Made by a program: the position numbers and the translations under genes. Source: Sorghum bicolor (taxonomy: Eukaryota; Streptophyta; Magnoliopsida; Poales; Poaceae). Taken from it: a stretch of DNA of 64,000 nt. This document shows, piece after piece, positions 1 to 11,995 of the stretch. The stretch covers positions 48,603,276 through 48,667,275 of the forward strand of contig NC_012876.2 in NCBI RefSeq assembly GCF_000003195.3. Direction: 5' to 3'. Position 1 is the first letter of the stretch. The number at the start of each line of letters is the position of its first letter. A model generated the notes under the pieces. The model was given only the letters and a program-made list of their open reading frames with translations, was not told the DNA's origin and ran no database searches.

Positions 1-1
1 G

Positions 2-3000
2 ACACAGCTGACCGCAAGGCAGCGCAAGAGGGAACGTCGTGAAGTCTTCGCGGTAAGGATGGCGGTGCCTCAGTATCTCAGCTGGTCGAGCACTCCCATC
101 ACCTTCGATCGAGAGGACCACCCCGACAAAGTAGTTGCCCCTGGCGTCTACCCACTCGTCGTCGACCCCATCATCATCAACACCCGGCTCTCAAAGGTAC
201 TGATGGACGGTGGCAGCAGCCTCAACATCATCTATCTCGAGACCCTCGACCTCCTCGGCATCAACAGGACGCAGCTCCAGCCAAGCGCCGGTGGTTTCCA
301 TGGCGTCGTACCAGGAAAGAAAGCGTTGCCAGTAGGTCGAATCGACCTACCGGTTTGCTTTGGCACAGCAGCCAACTTCAGGAAGGAGACCCTAACCTTC
401 GAGGTGGTGGGGTTCCGGGGCACATACCACGCCATCATCGAGCGCCCGGGCTACGCCAAATTCATGCCTATACCCAACTACACCTACCTGAAGCTGAAGA
501 TGCCTGGTCCCAAAGGCGTCATCACCGTCAGCTCCTCCTTCGAGCACGCTTACGAGTGCAACGTCGAGTGCGTCGAGTATGGGGAGGCGGTCGAGAATTC
601 CACCGAGCTCGTCGCAAAGCTCGAGGCCCTAGCCGCTGAGGCTCCAGAGCCCAAGCGCCACGTGGGCAGCTTCGAGCCAGCCGAAGGAACCAAGAAGATC
701 CCGCTCGACCCTAACAACTCCGACGGCAAAGTGCTAACGATCAGCGCCGACCTCGGCCCCAAATAGGAAGCTGTGCTCGTCGACTTTCTCTGTGGGAATG
801 CCGATATGTTTGCATGGAGTCCCTTGGATATGCCAGGCATACCGAGGGAAGTCGCCGAGCACTCCTTGGAAATTCGAGCCGGTTCCAAGCCAGTGAAGCA
901 ACGGTTGCGCCGATTCGACGAGGAGAAGCGCAAGATCATTGGCGAGGAGATCCACAAGCTTTTGACGGCCGGATTCATCAAGGAGGTTCACCATCCCGAC
1001 TGGTTAGCAAACCCTGTACTAGTTAAGAAAAAGAATGGGAAAATGAGGATGTGTGTCGATTATACAAGTTTAAATAAAGCATGTCCGAAAGTTCCCTTTC
1101 TATTACCACGTATTGATCAAATTGTTGATTCTACTGCGGGATGTGAAACCCTTTCTTTCCTTGAGGCATATTCCGGTTACCATCAAATAAAAATGAAAGA
1201 GTCCGACCAGCTCGCGACGTCTTTTATCACACCTTTTGGGATGTATTGCTATGTAACCATGCCGTTCGGGCTTTGAAACGCGGGAGCCACGTATCAACGC
1301 TGCATGCTCCACGTGTTTGGCAAACACATAGGGTCGACAGTCGAGGCCTATGTCGACGACATCGTCGTCAAGTCAAAGCGGCGGGGAGACCTGATTCAGG
1401 ACCTCGAGATCGCTTTCGGCTGCTTACGCGCCAACCAGATCAAACTCAACCCCGAGAAGTGCGTTTTTGGCGTACCTCGAGGCTTGCTCCTTGGATACAT
1501 CGTTTCCCAGCGTGGCATTGAAGCCAACCCCGAGAAAGTCTCAGCCATCACAAAAATGGGGCCGATCTGTGACATCAAGGGCGTACAGAGGGTAACGGGA
1601 TGCCTAGCGACGCTGAGTCGTTTTATCTCAAGGTTGGGAGAAAAGGCGTTGCCCCTGTACCGACTTCTGAAGAAAGTCGAGCGCTTCTCTTGGACCCTCG
1701 AGGCCGAGGGAGCCCTCGAAAATCTGAAGAAAACATTGACCTCAGCACCAGTCCTAGTCCCACCTCAACCTGCGGAACCGCTGCTCCTTTATGTTGCCTC
1801 GACGACCCAGGTCGTCAGTGCAGCTGTGGTGGTCGAAAGGCAGGAGGAGGGGCATGCATTGCCTGTCCAGAGGCCGGTCTATTTCGTCAGGGAGGTACTC
1901 TCGGAAACCAAAGCACGTTACCCACAAATCCAGAAGCTGATCTATGCCATAATCCTCGCCCGACGCAAGCTCCAGCACTACTTCCTTGGCCATCCTTTCA
2001 CAGTAGTCTCGTCCTTCCCCCTGGGCGAGATAATCCAGAGTAGGGAGGCAATAGGAAGAATTGCCAAATGGTCGGTCGAGCTCATGAGTGAGACTCTCAC
2101 TTATGCGCCCCGCAAGGCTATCAAGTCACAAGCCCTGGTGGATTTCGTCGCGGAATGGACAGACTCCCAGCTTCCCCCGACTCAAGTTCAGTCGGAGCTG
2201 TGGACGATGTATTTTGACGGCTCTCTCATGAAGACGGGAGCTGGGGCCGGCCTGCTGTTCATCTCGCCCCTGGGCATTCATATGAGGTATGTCATCAGGA
2301 TTCACTTTGCTGCATCTAACAACATCGCGGAGTACGAGGCCCTCGTCAACGGTCTCAAGATCGCCATCGAGCTAGGAGTCCGATGCCTCGACATCCGAGG
2401 CGACTCCCAACTCGTCATCGACCAAGTGATGAAGACCTCAAGCTGCCACGACCCGAAAATGGAGGCATACTGCAAGGAAGTCCGTCGACTCGAGGACAAA
2501 TTCCATGGCCTCGAGCTCGTCCACGTCGCGCGACGCTACAACGAGGCGGCCGATGAACTCGCCAAGATCGCGTCGACCCGAGGCACGGTACCGCCTGACG
2601 CGTTCTCAAGGGATCTACATGAGCCATCCGTCGACTTGGGCTCGGGGCCTGGTGTCGAAGCCGCTCCGGCCCAACAGGCCGACAACGTCAAAGCGCTACT
2701 AATGGCGGCTGAAGTAATGGAGGTAGAACAGCGGCCCGGTCAACCGTTTGACTGGCGCACGCCGTTCCTTAACTGCCTAATCCGTGGCGAGCTGCCAGAA
2801 GATCGATCCGAGGTCCGCCGTATCGCTCGACGGGCCAAGTCATACGTAATCTATGGCGAAGACAATGAGCTATATCGACGAAGCCCGACGGGGATCATGC
2901 AGCGTTGCGTCACCGTGGAAGAAGGCCGGAAACTCCTCAAGGACCTGCACTCGGGGGCTTGTGGCCACCATGCTGCTCCACAGACCCTCGTAGGGAACGC

Positions 3001-3991
3001 CTTCCGACAAGGCTTCTACTGGCCAACAGCCGTAGCTGATGCCATCGAGCTCGTGCGCTCATGCCATGGGTGCCAGTTCTACGCCAAACAGACACATCTG
3101 CTCGCCCACGCTCTTCAGATGATCCCCATCACATGGCCGTTTGTGGTTTGGGGGCTTGACTTGGTAGGGCCTCTACAGAAGGCAAAAGGGGGGTACACCC
3201 ACTTACTGGTGGCCATCGACAAATTCTCCAAATGGATCGAGGCGCGACCCATCACCAACATCCGCTCCGAGCAGGCTGTCCTTTTCTTCACCGACATCGT
3301 CCATCAGTTTGGGATTCCCAACGTCATCATCACTGACAATGGCATTCAGTTCACCGGCAAAAAGTTCTTAGACTTTTGCGACCAGCATCACATCCGTGTG
3401 AACTGGTCCGCGGTAGCCCACCCTCGAACTAACGGCCAGGTCGAGCGTGCCAACGGCATGATTTTGCAAGGGCTCAAACCGAGGATCTACAACCGCTTGA
3501 AGAAATTCGGCAAGAAATGGGTCGAGGAGCTTTCCTCGGTCCTATGGAGCTTGAGAACGACGCCAAGCAGGGCCACAAAATACACACCATTCTTCATGGT
3601 CTATGGCTCCGAGGCTGTGCTCCCAACGGACCTCGAGTATGGATCCCCTCGACTCAAAGCGTACAACGAGCAACCAAATAAGGAGACTCAAGAGAATGCG
3701 GTCGACCAGCTCGAGGAGGCTCGAGACATGGCCCTCCTCAACTCCGCCAGATACCAGCAGAAGCTTTGGCGCTACCACGACAAGCATGTGTGCAAGAGGG
3801 ACTTAAACGTGGGCGACCTCATCCTACGACGACGGCAAAGCAATCAAGGGCGCCACAAGCTGACTCCACCTTGGGAGGGCCCATACGTGGTGGCAGAGGT
3901 CTTGAAGCCAGGGACATACAAGCTCGCGGACGAAAAGGGGGCGATCTTCACCAACGCGTGGAACATCGAATAGCTACGTCGATTCTACCCT
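2..3991 (+). pseudogene. Element A pol: protease, RT, RNase H, integrase, with in-frame stops
   Basis: One reading frame runs from the left edge to the stop at 3989-3991. In order it shows a retropepsin site (MDGGSSLN near 205), RT (DYTSLNKACPK near 1060; catalytic YVDD at about 1349), RNase H (MYFDGS near 2208; EYEAL; DSQLVIDQ), an integrase zinc region (GHH and CHGCQ, about 2960-3080), the integrase DDE core (GLDLVGP, TDNGIQFTG, NGQVERANG) and a WNIE tail. Three stops break this frame without any frameshift: TAG at 764-766, TGA at 1274-1276 inside the RT motif PFGL-NAGATYQR, and TAG at 3971-3973 just before a conserved-looking LRRFYP end. Each fits a C-to-T change from CAG or CGA. The copy is therefore probably inactive unless the stops are read through. 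Confidence 0.9.
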
Positions 3992-4542
3992 TAGAATTTC
4001 AAAGCTTTATGTTCCTGCATACATTCTGTACCAAGGCCTTGTAAATGAATAAATAAAGTCCTTTCCTCGAGCGACTTACCTTTTCGCAAGTCTCAACGTT
4101 AGAAGGGAGTATCGACTATGACCCATCATAGTCGACACCCCCTCGGGGGCTAGCAAGGGGGGTGACCCCCCCCCCCCAAGTGTCGAAAAAACCAAGTAAT
4201 CCTTCCGTTCCTATCAGCAATCTCATACAGTTGAGTAGTAAAGGTACCTCGAGCCCCTTAAGGATCGAGAAACAACGATCCTGAGAACTCCTACGCCCCC
4301 GGGCTATGGAAACTCTACTCGTCTCCTCACCCTTGAGGTAATCGAGACCGCCTCGAACGAAAGACCAAGTGAGAAAAACAAACATAGGCGCAAAAAAGGA
4401 ATAAAGGAGCTTCGAGTGGAAAGACAGATAAACATTTAACAAACCACTTAAAGACATTTAACAAACCACTTGTATTACTTAAAGACAAGTTAACAGAGTA
4501 CTATACAACAGGCCCCAGGCACCCAAAGCAGGCTCGCAGGCC
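3992..4542. other. Element A spacer between pol and the antisense gene
   Basis: No gene is seen. An AATAAATAAAG stretch near 4048 could serve as a polyadenylation signal for the pol transcript. A run of C and G around 4135-4175 includes CTCGGGGGCTAG, which resembles the tract next to the 3' LTR and may be an extra polypurine tract. The rest is short and uninformative. Confidence 0.5.
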
Positions 4543-7500
4543 TTAGTCTGCATCGGGGTTCTCACCACCCTTGCCTGCGCCTAAGCTAGTCTCAGGGGGA
4601 AGTACCTCGGGCTCAAATAGCTTGGCCAGCCTCTCCCCAGGAACCTCCGCGTCGTCGATCAAGGCGTGGAGCCTCTCCTCGTTCTCCGCGTCGGTCTTGG
4701 AGATGTCAGTAACAAAGCCATGAGACACCACCTCCATATCGTAGGAAAAGCCCGAGCAAACAACCGCCATTGCCCGCTTCACCCCGATATGGAGAGCGTC
4801 ACGCACCCGATCTCTCAGCGTCGCGCCTAAATAGCACAGCTGATCGACCAGCGCGTCGCCTCGAGCCTCCTCCTTCGACTCGTCCATGGGCTCGACTTCC
4901 CAAGAGGTCGAGAGATCGCTTATCGCCGTCCGCAGTCGACGGTTCAAAGCAACCTCCCCCTCGAGCTGGGCCTGGGCATTGCGAGCCTCGACTTGGGTGG
5001 CCAAGAGCTCGTCTTTAAGCCCTGTGAATGCCGACGCAAAAAACTTTAGATAAAACCGAGCACACCTCGAAAAGAAAATCCAACAATAGAAATGTACCAC
5101 GGACACTCTCCTCCAGAGCTGTGTTCTTGCCAACTAATTTGGTGTTGGCCCTCTCGATCTCTCTGTTAGAGCGGGACAGCTCAGTGTTGGCAACACGAAG
5201 ATCTTCGATTGCTTTGCCAGCTTGAGCAATGGCCCCGTTCTTCTCCAGCAGCTCTCCCTTCAGACGGTCGATGTCGTCAGAGAGCCTGCGGGATCGAGCC
5301 CGCTCCGCCTCGAGGTCTTCGAGGGCCTTCTTCTTGGCTTCTTCCGCGGCGCTCCTGGCGATCTCGCCGTTCACATGCTCCACCTTCATCCTCTGGAAGG
5401 ATTCTCGAATGGAGTCCAGGTCAGTCTTGAGGAGGCCCTTCTCCTTGTCCAGATTAGTAGCGACGTTCTTGTAGGACAGGGCCTCCTCCCGGGCTTTGGA
5501 CACAGCCTCCTCGACCGTCAGAGCCCGATCCCTCAACAGCACGGCCTCTTCCACAGCCTTCTTTGAGACCTCTCGAGCCTCGGCCAGGGCAGCCTCCCTC
5601 TCCTTCTTCTTCTCCTCGAGCGCCAAGAGTTCTTTATAGGCTTTGAGGAGTTTCTCCTGCGACTCCAGGAGTTGGTCTTTGAGGAGGGGGAGCTGCTCCT
5701 AGCCGCCCCTCGTGGCATGAATGAAGCTTGACTTTATACGGGAGGTCTCTTTCAGGTCCTGCGAGCCGATGATCGAACAAGTTAGAACCCAAAACCAACA
5801 AGTTCCCTAAAGATTAAAAGACTAGGAGACTTACAAAGTAGGCTGGCCCGAGCCCGTTGTTTACAACGTCCGACAGGAGCCCCACCACGTGCTTCATCCA
5901 AAGGCGGAGCTCCTCGACGTGCTCCCACTTCTCAGCCTCCTTCCGATCGTCCAGGAAGATGTTGGGCTCAGACGGATCGGTGGAAGCCCGTATGCGGATC
6001 CGATCGGGGCACCAGTTCTCCATCTCCCGGTCAGCCCGCGCCTTGACGCCGCGAATGAGGTCCTCAACGGTCTTGAGGGACCCCCCATGGCGCAGGAACA
6101 AGTCGACGAGGGAGGGGAACCACCCGTCGTCATCCACCGTCTTCCAGGTGCCGACTTTACTACCCGATGTCCCGATCTCGTCCTCCTCAGCAGGAATGCG
6201 GTCCTCCCACGCCCGACGCTCCCGAAGGAACCCCGGGGCGATTCCGTCCATGCCGTAGATCGTCCTCCTGATCTCGGACTTGGGGTCGACGGGGGTGCGC
6301 ATCATGCAGGCAAGCGTCACCACACCGTCCACTCGCCCCGACTCTGCCGGGATCGTGGCGGGCGCCCCTGGACGGAGCCACGCCGGGGTTGGAGGGCCGA
6401 AAACCGGCAAACCCTCTTCCTGGTCTCCGGGCTCTTGCGGTGCCGGTGGCACTGGTTGGCGCAGACTGTGAGGAGGGGGCTCGAGCGGTCTTTCTTCCTG
6501 GCCCCCCTGCTGCTGCTGCTATTGCTCCTCGAGCTCCTGCGGTCCTTGTCGACGGTCCTGCTCCTGCAGCTGCCGCCGCGCCTCCTGCTCGCGCTCCTCC
6601 TCTTCTTTCTTCTTCTGCTCCTCGATGGAGCGAAGCCCGGCAGGCCAAGGCGTCCATCCCGCAATGAGAGAAGTCTGGGCCTCCTCGTCCACGGGATGGG
6701 CGTCCCTCGAAGTCCCGTTGCCGCCAGAGCTATCACTAATGGTAATGGGATCCCCCTCGACCCCCGATCAGGGAGGCTCGGGGGCTCCTTCCTGCCCTTG
6801 GAGCCGGGGCGCCTCGGCTTGTTTTGGCGACGACGGGGCAGGATCACCCGCTGGGGGACGAGGTGGGGCACTCTCGGTGCCGGTCGGCAGTTGAGGGTCG
6901 GAGGAGCCTGTGGAACAAAAAACAAAGATCAGCCGCTACAATGACCGACGTAAGGACGACACAAATCCCATGAATGAGCTACTAACCTGGCTCCTTGGAG
7001 GCTGGTCCCACTTTGAGCCTCTTCGCCATTGAAGGCTGGGCCTGCTCAAGCGTCCGCTTCAATCTGAGGAAAGAGGAACGAGCATAAAAAGACCGGTATA
7101 CGAGGGAACGCGGAGAATCAGGAGAATAAAAATCACAACGTCGAAGAACTTACCCCACAGGAAGAACGGCTCGCCTGCCGGTACCTCGACCGGTGGGCCT
7201 CGAACCACCCCGCGTCAAGGCCCCGGACCCCTCGAGAGCAGGCGCAGGCCTTGGTCCAGTGACTCCCGCCTGGCGGGCGCCGGGACTGGCGCTCCTGCGG
7301 CCGGTCTCTCCCTTCTCGGAGGCCGCGGCGCGACCGCGGGTCAGCGGCCCCGTCGCCTAGGGCTTAGCTTGGCTACCCGCCTTGGGCGCAGGGGCAGGGC
7401 GCGGGGCGGCCTGACTGGTCGCGGGCGCAGGAGGGGTGTCAGCACGGGCGCGGTGAGATCCGCCTGGCCCCTCCTTTGGCGCTTCCATCCGTGGCGCGTC

Positions 7501-8895
7501 GACGTCGCCTCGAGGCAGACCCTCGAGGATCCGGTCGAGGCGAGACGCCATCCCCTTGAAGTCGTCGCTATCGTCGTCGCTATCCCCGCCATCATCCTCA
7601 CTAGGGGATTCTTCTTCAGGCTCCCACCTCTACCTAGATTTAGCTCGACATGCCTCTAGCGCTTGGCGGTCGAGGTTCTTCTTCCTTTTCCCTTTCTTCT
7701 CAGAGTCCTTGACGGACTTCAGTTTCTCGGCGGACTGGTGCCGTTTGTCACGGTCAGCCTCGTCCTCCTTCACAGGAGGCCTCGAGGACCGGACATCAAT
7801 GCGTCCCTGCCAGAATAAGGTAGGCTTGAAAAGGATCGAAAGAAATCCAGAATCGAAGCTGTGTACAAGGGAAGAGCATACCAGATCGATCGAGCCCGCA
7901 TCAGGCCTCATGGTGAAGCCGTTAACATGCTCCGGCTTAAAATCACCAGCGATGGCCGCCCTGACCCGGGCCGCGACCTCATCGTCCGCCGGAGCCTCGT
8001 CGGACATCCGGCATGCCTCGAGGTCCCAGGACGAGACGCCCGGGCCCATCTCGTCCATCCTCCGTGGACGAGACATCAACGGGAGAACCCGTCGATGATG
8101 GACGGCCGAGAGGACGAGAGCATCGGATAGGCCCTCCAAGCGAAGCTTCTTCAAGGCGTCGAGGAGGGGGTCGAGCCGTGACTGATGAGCTTGGACGACG
8201 CCGTATGTCCAGTCCGCTGGACGCTCTGTGATCAGGCGACCGGTGTAAGCGGGTAGAAGATCGTCGTCGTTCCGCAGATAAAACCACTGGGAGTCCAAGC
8301 CGGCGTGGTTAGTCGACAATCCCACTGGGATATACTCGCGCGGCCTCTCCGTCTTCCCCGTCTTCAGCACGAGGTTGAGGCATCCCGCCCGCACAGGCTT
8401 CCTGACGCCGGTGGTCCCGGTGGGGGCGTTGAAGAGCTCGCCCCTATAGAGGTGGAGCCACAACTCCCAGTGGGGCATCATCCCCAGATAGCCTTCACAC
8501 ACCGCGGCGAAGACCGCCGCGACGGTGATGGCGTTTGGGGAGAAGTGCTGGAGCTCCACCCCATAATGGAAGCAGAGCGCCCGCATGAAGCGACTCGGAG
8601 GAGCGCCCAGGCCGTGGCGGTGGAACTTGGCGAACGACACCACATAGCCCTTGGGCGGCTGGGGCTCACGGTGGTCCGCTAGCGGCGCGATCCACTCCGG
8701 CGACGACAGTGAGGTGCGATGGCGCAGGAGTCCCTCCCTCTCAAGCTCTAGCAACCGACGCTCCATCATCGACGACGGGCGCCAGTCGTCAGCGGCGACG
8801 AGTCTCACAGGCATCTTGGCCGGAAGGATGCCGGATTCGCTACTGATCGAAGGAGAATGCGCACGTGTAAGATGGCAAGAGAACTTAGACGGCAA
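4543..8895 (-). pseudogene. Antisense gene of element A: Transposase_28 (putative gypsy type) protein with coiled-coil tail, several exons
   Basis: On the strand opposite pol, a protein begins at about 8895, or more likely at the ATG at 8814 (MPVRLVAADDW). It carries the grass Transposase_28 (PF04195) type region, with landmarks HYGVELQHFSPNAI and LWLHLYRGELF around 8565-8430. A GTATGC to GGCAG intron is visible at about 7882-7807. A KR-rich stretch, an acidic SEDDGGDSDDD stretch and a Pro/Ala-rich part follow to about 7357. A further exon-like block lies at 6452-5814, then a long charged coiled coil at 5718-5015, and the C terminus ends in GGENPDAD at 4543. An in-frame TAG near 7630 interrupts this copy. 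Function is unknown. Position, antisense direction and splicing match the extra genes described in Tat elements. The exact exon joins are inferred. Confidence 0.72.
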
Positions 8896-9732
8896 GAGAG
8901 CAAAGGCAAGAGGGCGGAAGGGAGAAGGGAGAACGGCGGCGACGCCACGGCGTATTTATAGGCAGCGGTCCACCAACGGGCAGATCCGATAAATGAGGTA
9001 ACTCCTCCCATAAATGCGCCGTCTAACGGTCCTTTTCCTCCTCACAGGCGGGACGCTCCGAATTCTACGCCAACATAGTGTCGTAACAGCTCCCACCTAA
9101 AAAGGCGCGCCCAACAGGCAAAAAGGCGAACCGCTTACGGCCTCTTCCTTCCCTTGTAAGCCAAGGAGCGTACCCGTGAAAGCCTCGAGAGGTCGCAGGC
9201 TGACCCGTCGAAAGGGTTCGACAGCCGATCTCGAGCACCGGAGTCAGGGATCCCCAGCGAGTGGTCGAAAATCGAGGCCCGCCTCGAAGACTTGCTGGGG
9301 ATGTCCAAGGTAGGGTCGAGATAGTTGAGAGGAATCCCCCCGACGGGAGGCATCGAGCCGCTGGACTCTATCGAACGAGATCAGTATCCCCGACCACGTC
9401 GACCCTGCTTTATGAGAACGCCTCCGGGCTACAGCTGACCCCCTCGAAAGGGGCACAGGTTCTCACTTGGACTACCCGCTAGGAACTCAATTTGGGGTGG
9501 AAGACGCTCGCTCTATCGAGAGTACGTCGAAACCTCCACACAAAACGAGCTAATCAGAACCTTCCACCACTGGTGTCGATAGCGTTTCTGCTAATTAGGC
9601 AATATAACCCTTGAAGGAGTCAACAACTCCTCCAAGGGCTCGGGGGCTACCCCCGCGGGGTCGCTCGCGCGCCCCCACGGAAACCCGACCAAGGAATACA
9701 GCCTCCATTCGAGCGCCAGCGCTCCAATGGAG
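8896..9732. other. Element A non-coding region upstream of the 3' LTR
   Basis: No reading frame here looks real. On the minus strand this would hold the promoter and leader of the antisense gene; GTATTTATAG at 8950-8959 (minus-strand CTATAAATAC) is a plausible TATA box for it. GGCTCGGGGGCTAC at about 9639-9652 repeats the tract found at the LTR border about 90 bp further on, so there may be two polypurine tracts. Confidence 0.45.
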
Positions 9733-9745
9733 ACTCGGGGGCTAC
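9733..9745 (+). promoter_or_regulatory. Element A polypurine tract
   Basis: ACTCGGGGGCTAC lies directly before the TGTCGAGG start of the LTR, as expected for the plus-strand primer of reverse transcription. Confidence 0.7.
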
Positions 9746-10802
9746 TGTCGAGGGTATCAGTAAGGGGTATCCTAACTGATGCACATAACGAAATTACCTA
9801 TACACAGATAGAGGCCCTCAACTCGATGTTCTAATCAGCCATACGGTCGTCGACGGCCGCAGCCTCGAAGACGGAAAAGGCGTCGAGTGAACCGCTCAGG
9901 GGTCGAGCACCAACTACAATCGAATACGAAAATGGGCTCGAGCGAACCAGAAGGCGTCGAGCGCAAGGACACCGCCCGCCGCCTGACACGCGCACGAGAA
10001 CCCAGGCATTTAATGCGCCTGTCGCTTTCCCACCTAACACGCTAGTCACGGGAAGCGTGATGGGGAACAGGCACCCGTCCCATCATTCTTTTTGCAGCCT
10101 TCCCCACCAAATGACCCAGAGCGTGTCAGGACGCGGGAAGCCGGGATGGAACGTCTAGTCAGGACCCCCTCGAGACGCCAAAAGTCAATGCTCTAGATAA
10201 CAAGGCGCTACATGGCGTCCGACCCTCGACCGAACGTGTTCCCTTCCTGGGGAAGGGTTGGGCGTCGACTGACGGCGCTGCCACCACTCTGACGTATCAG
10301 CCGCCATGACGTACAAGCGTGCAACGGACAAACTGGCCCAAGACGGCGTACAGAGCGGGATATGAGGGCACGCGTAATCATCATCAAGGTACCAGGACGG
10401 GACGGCTCGAGACCACGCCGGTACGGAGGCCTCGAGTAGGTCAGTGCGCCATGCCTCTATCGACCTCTACTCTGTCACCTATACATGTACCCTAGGTCTC
10501 TCCTTGGAGCTATAAAAGGGGAGACCCGGGAATGAACACAGGGCAGAGAAAAAACACACAACACCACACTCACACATAGAGGAGTCTACATACTCCATCT
10601 CAGTTCATATGCACTTGTATTCGCCCCTGTACAAGCACTTAGGTGCAAGATAATACAAACTCCCCTCCCCCGCTGGACGTAGGGCCTTCTCTTGCCCGAA
10701 CCAGGATAAATCTTTGTGTCTTCTTGCATCACCATCTGGGAAAGGGAAGCACGCATACAAATTCACTCGTTGGTGTGACCCCCCGTGGGGAAAACACCGA
10801 CA
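9746..10802 (+). repeat. Element A 3' LTR (1057 bp)
   Basis: It starts TGTCGAGGG after the purine tract and ends ACACCGACA, where the sequence switches to the gag of element D. A TATA box (CTATAAAAGG, 10511-10518) is followed by a short leader. TCGAG/CTCGA motifs are frequent. The partner LTR lies outside the window. Confidence 0.85.
10510..10519 (+). promoter_or_regulatory. TATA box of element A LTR
   Basis: CTATAAAAGG in the last third of the LTR matches a plant core promoter. It would start the element transcript about 30 bp downstream. Confidence 0.7.
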
Positions 10803-11875
10803 ACCTTCATAGGGGACCCTCTAATTTGGCATAGAAGAATGGTTGAAGGAGTGATGAATCGAGCTACCTCAAGAGACAGCTCTGTTTCTGTTAGCCATTC
10901 ATAACTCAGAATAGCCGAAAGGCTTTTGATGTGTTCTATGTCAACAGATTCTACTCTTAGAATGGATTGAGTGGTCCATGCTAGAGGTCGTGTTTGAATA
11001 GGAAAATTCGAGGTGTTTCCATAATCTTCAAAAAGATCTTCCTCAAATTCAAAGGGATGCTCTAAAGGTGGTGGTTCCTCATCCCTTAGTTGGTTTTGCA
11101 TTCCTTTATCAGGAGGTTTCTCTACAACCAAATTAATGGATGGGTCAAGTGGAATTTCTAACTTGGTTGCAAGTTCCTCATCTTTTCGTTTAGGATCAGG
11201 CTCGACTACTTTTTCTTCTTCAGGAAATTCATCATAAATGCCGGTGTAAGGGGTATTTTCAAGGATTCTTTCTAGGATAGCTCTCCCCTCATTTGTGAGT
11301 TTGTGTGTGAATGAGCCTCCTGAAGCAATGTCGAGGTGTAGAGCAGCTTCCTTGTTTAGACCACGATAAAAGTGGTAGTATAGTACATGGTTAGGCAGGG
11401 AAAGGTTTGGACCGGAATTGGTAAGGCTTGTGAATCTAGCCCAAGCTGCTCCTAAAGTTTCCTTCTCTCTTTGTTTGAATGTAAGAATTTCGATTCTAAG
11501 GTCAGCGATTCGAAAAAGTGGAAAGAAAGCGAGACAAAAGTTATCCTGAAGTTCATCCCAATTTCCATTAACGCATCCTACAGAATGAGCATACCACTTT
11601 TTTGCTCTTCCCAAAAGGGAGAACGGAAATAATTTCTATTTAAGGGTTTCTTGTGTCATGCCGGAAATAGATCGGCAAGAGCACAACTGCTCAAATTCTC
11701 TAAGGTGAGTGTATGGATCTTCATCTACTTGCCCAGAGAAGGGTTGCTCCTGAATCATGGCTATTAGATCAGGGCCGAGGTCATAGCCATCTGTAAGAAT
11801 TGGATGTGATGATGGTGGTGGCTCTAATAACTCGCCCTTTGGAGCAAAGAATTTATAGACAGGAGTGAAATCCAT
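10803..11875 (-). pseudogene. Element D gag, N-terminal part, one in-frame stop
   Basis: The minus-strand frame starts at MDFTPVYKFF (11875) and shows gag landmarks in order: LREFEQLCS, GMTQETLK, then LFPFS, GRAKKWYAHS, NWDELQDNFCLAFFP, QREKETLGAAWARF and HFYRGLNKEAA. These resemble plant Athila-type gag (LREF, GRAKKW and FYxGL motifs). One in-frame TAG near 11638 separates TLK from KLFPFS with no frameshift. The frame is truncated at the left by the insertion of element A. The C-terminal part, zinc knuckle and pol are not in the window. Confidence 0.8.
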
Positions 11876-11970
11876 GTGGTATGGTGAAAATGGTAAGGTG
11901 AGTGTGGTAAAAAAAAGGTAAAGAAAAAGGATACACGGACGACTTGGTTCGAAACTAGCACAGCTACCAT

Positions 11971-11988
11971 TCCCCGGCAACGGTGCCA
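11971..11988 (-). promoter_or_regulatory. Element D primer binding site, tRNA-Asp type
   Basis: On the minus strand it reads TGGCACCGTTGCCGGGGA. It lies seven bases inside the LTR end and is complementary, with one mismatch, to the 3' end of plant tRNA-Asp. Confidence 0.8.
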
Positions 11989-11995
11989 GAAAGCT

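Larger units (their letters stand above)
1..10802 (+). mobile_element. Element A: Ty3/gypsy (Tat/Retand-type) retrotransposon, left end outside window
   Basis: The order is protease, RT, RNase H, integrase, an antisense multi-exon gene, a purine-rich tract and a 3' LTR. This layout, with an extra antisense reading frame between pol and the 3' LTR, is known from the Tat lineage of plant Ty3/gypsy elements. The 5' LTR, primer site and gag lie to the left of the window, so neither the target duplication nor the LTR age can be read. To the right of the 3' LTR the sequence passes directly into the antisense gag of element D, so A was inserted into D. The whole element is unusually rich in TCGAG/CTCGA. 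Confidence 0.88.

Noticed and set aside
5889..6944. 351-codon plus-strand frame in element A
   Set aside because: Leu/Arg-rich shadow of the GC-rich antisense gene exons; no domain.
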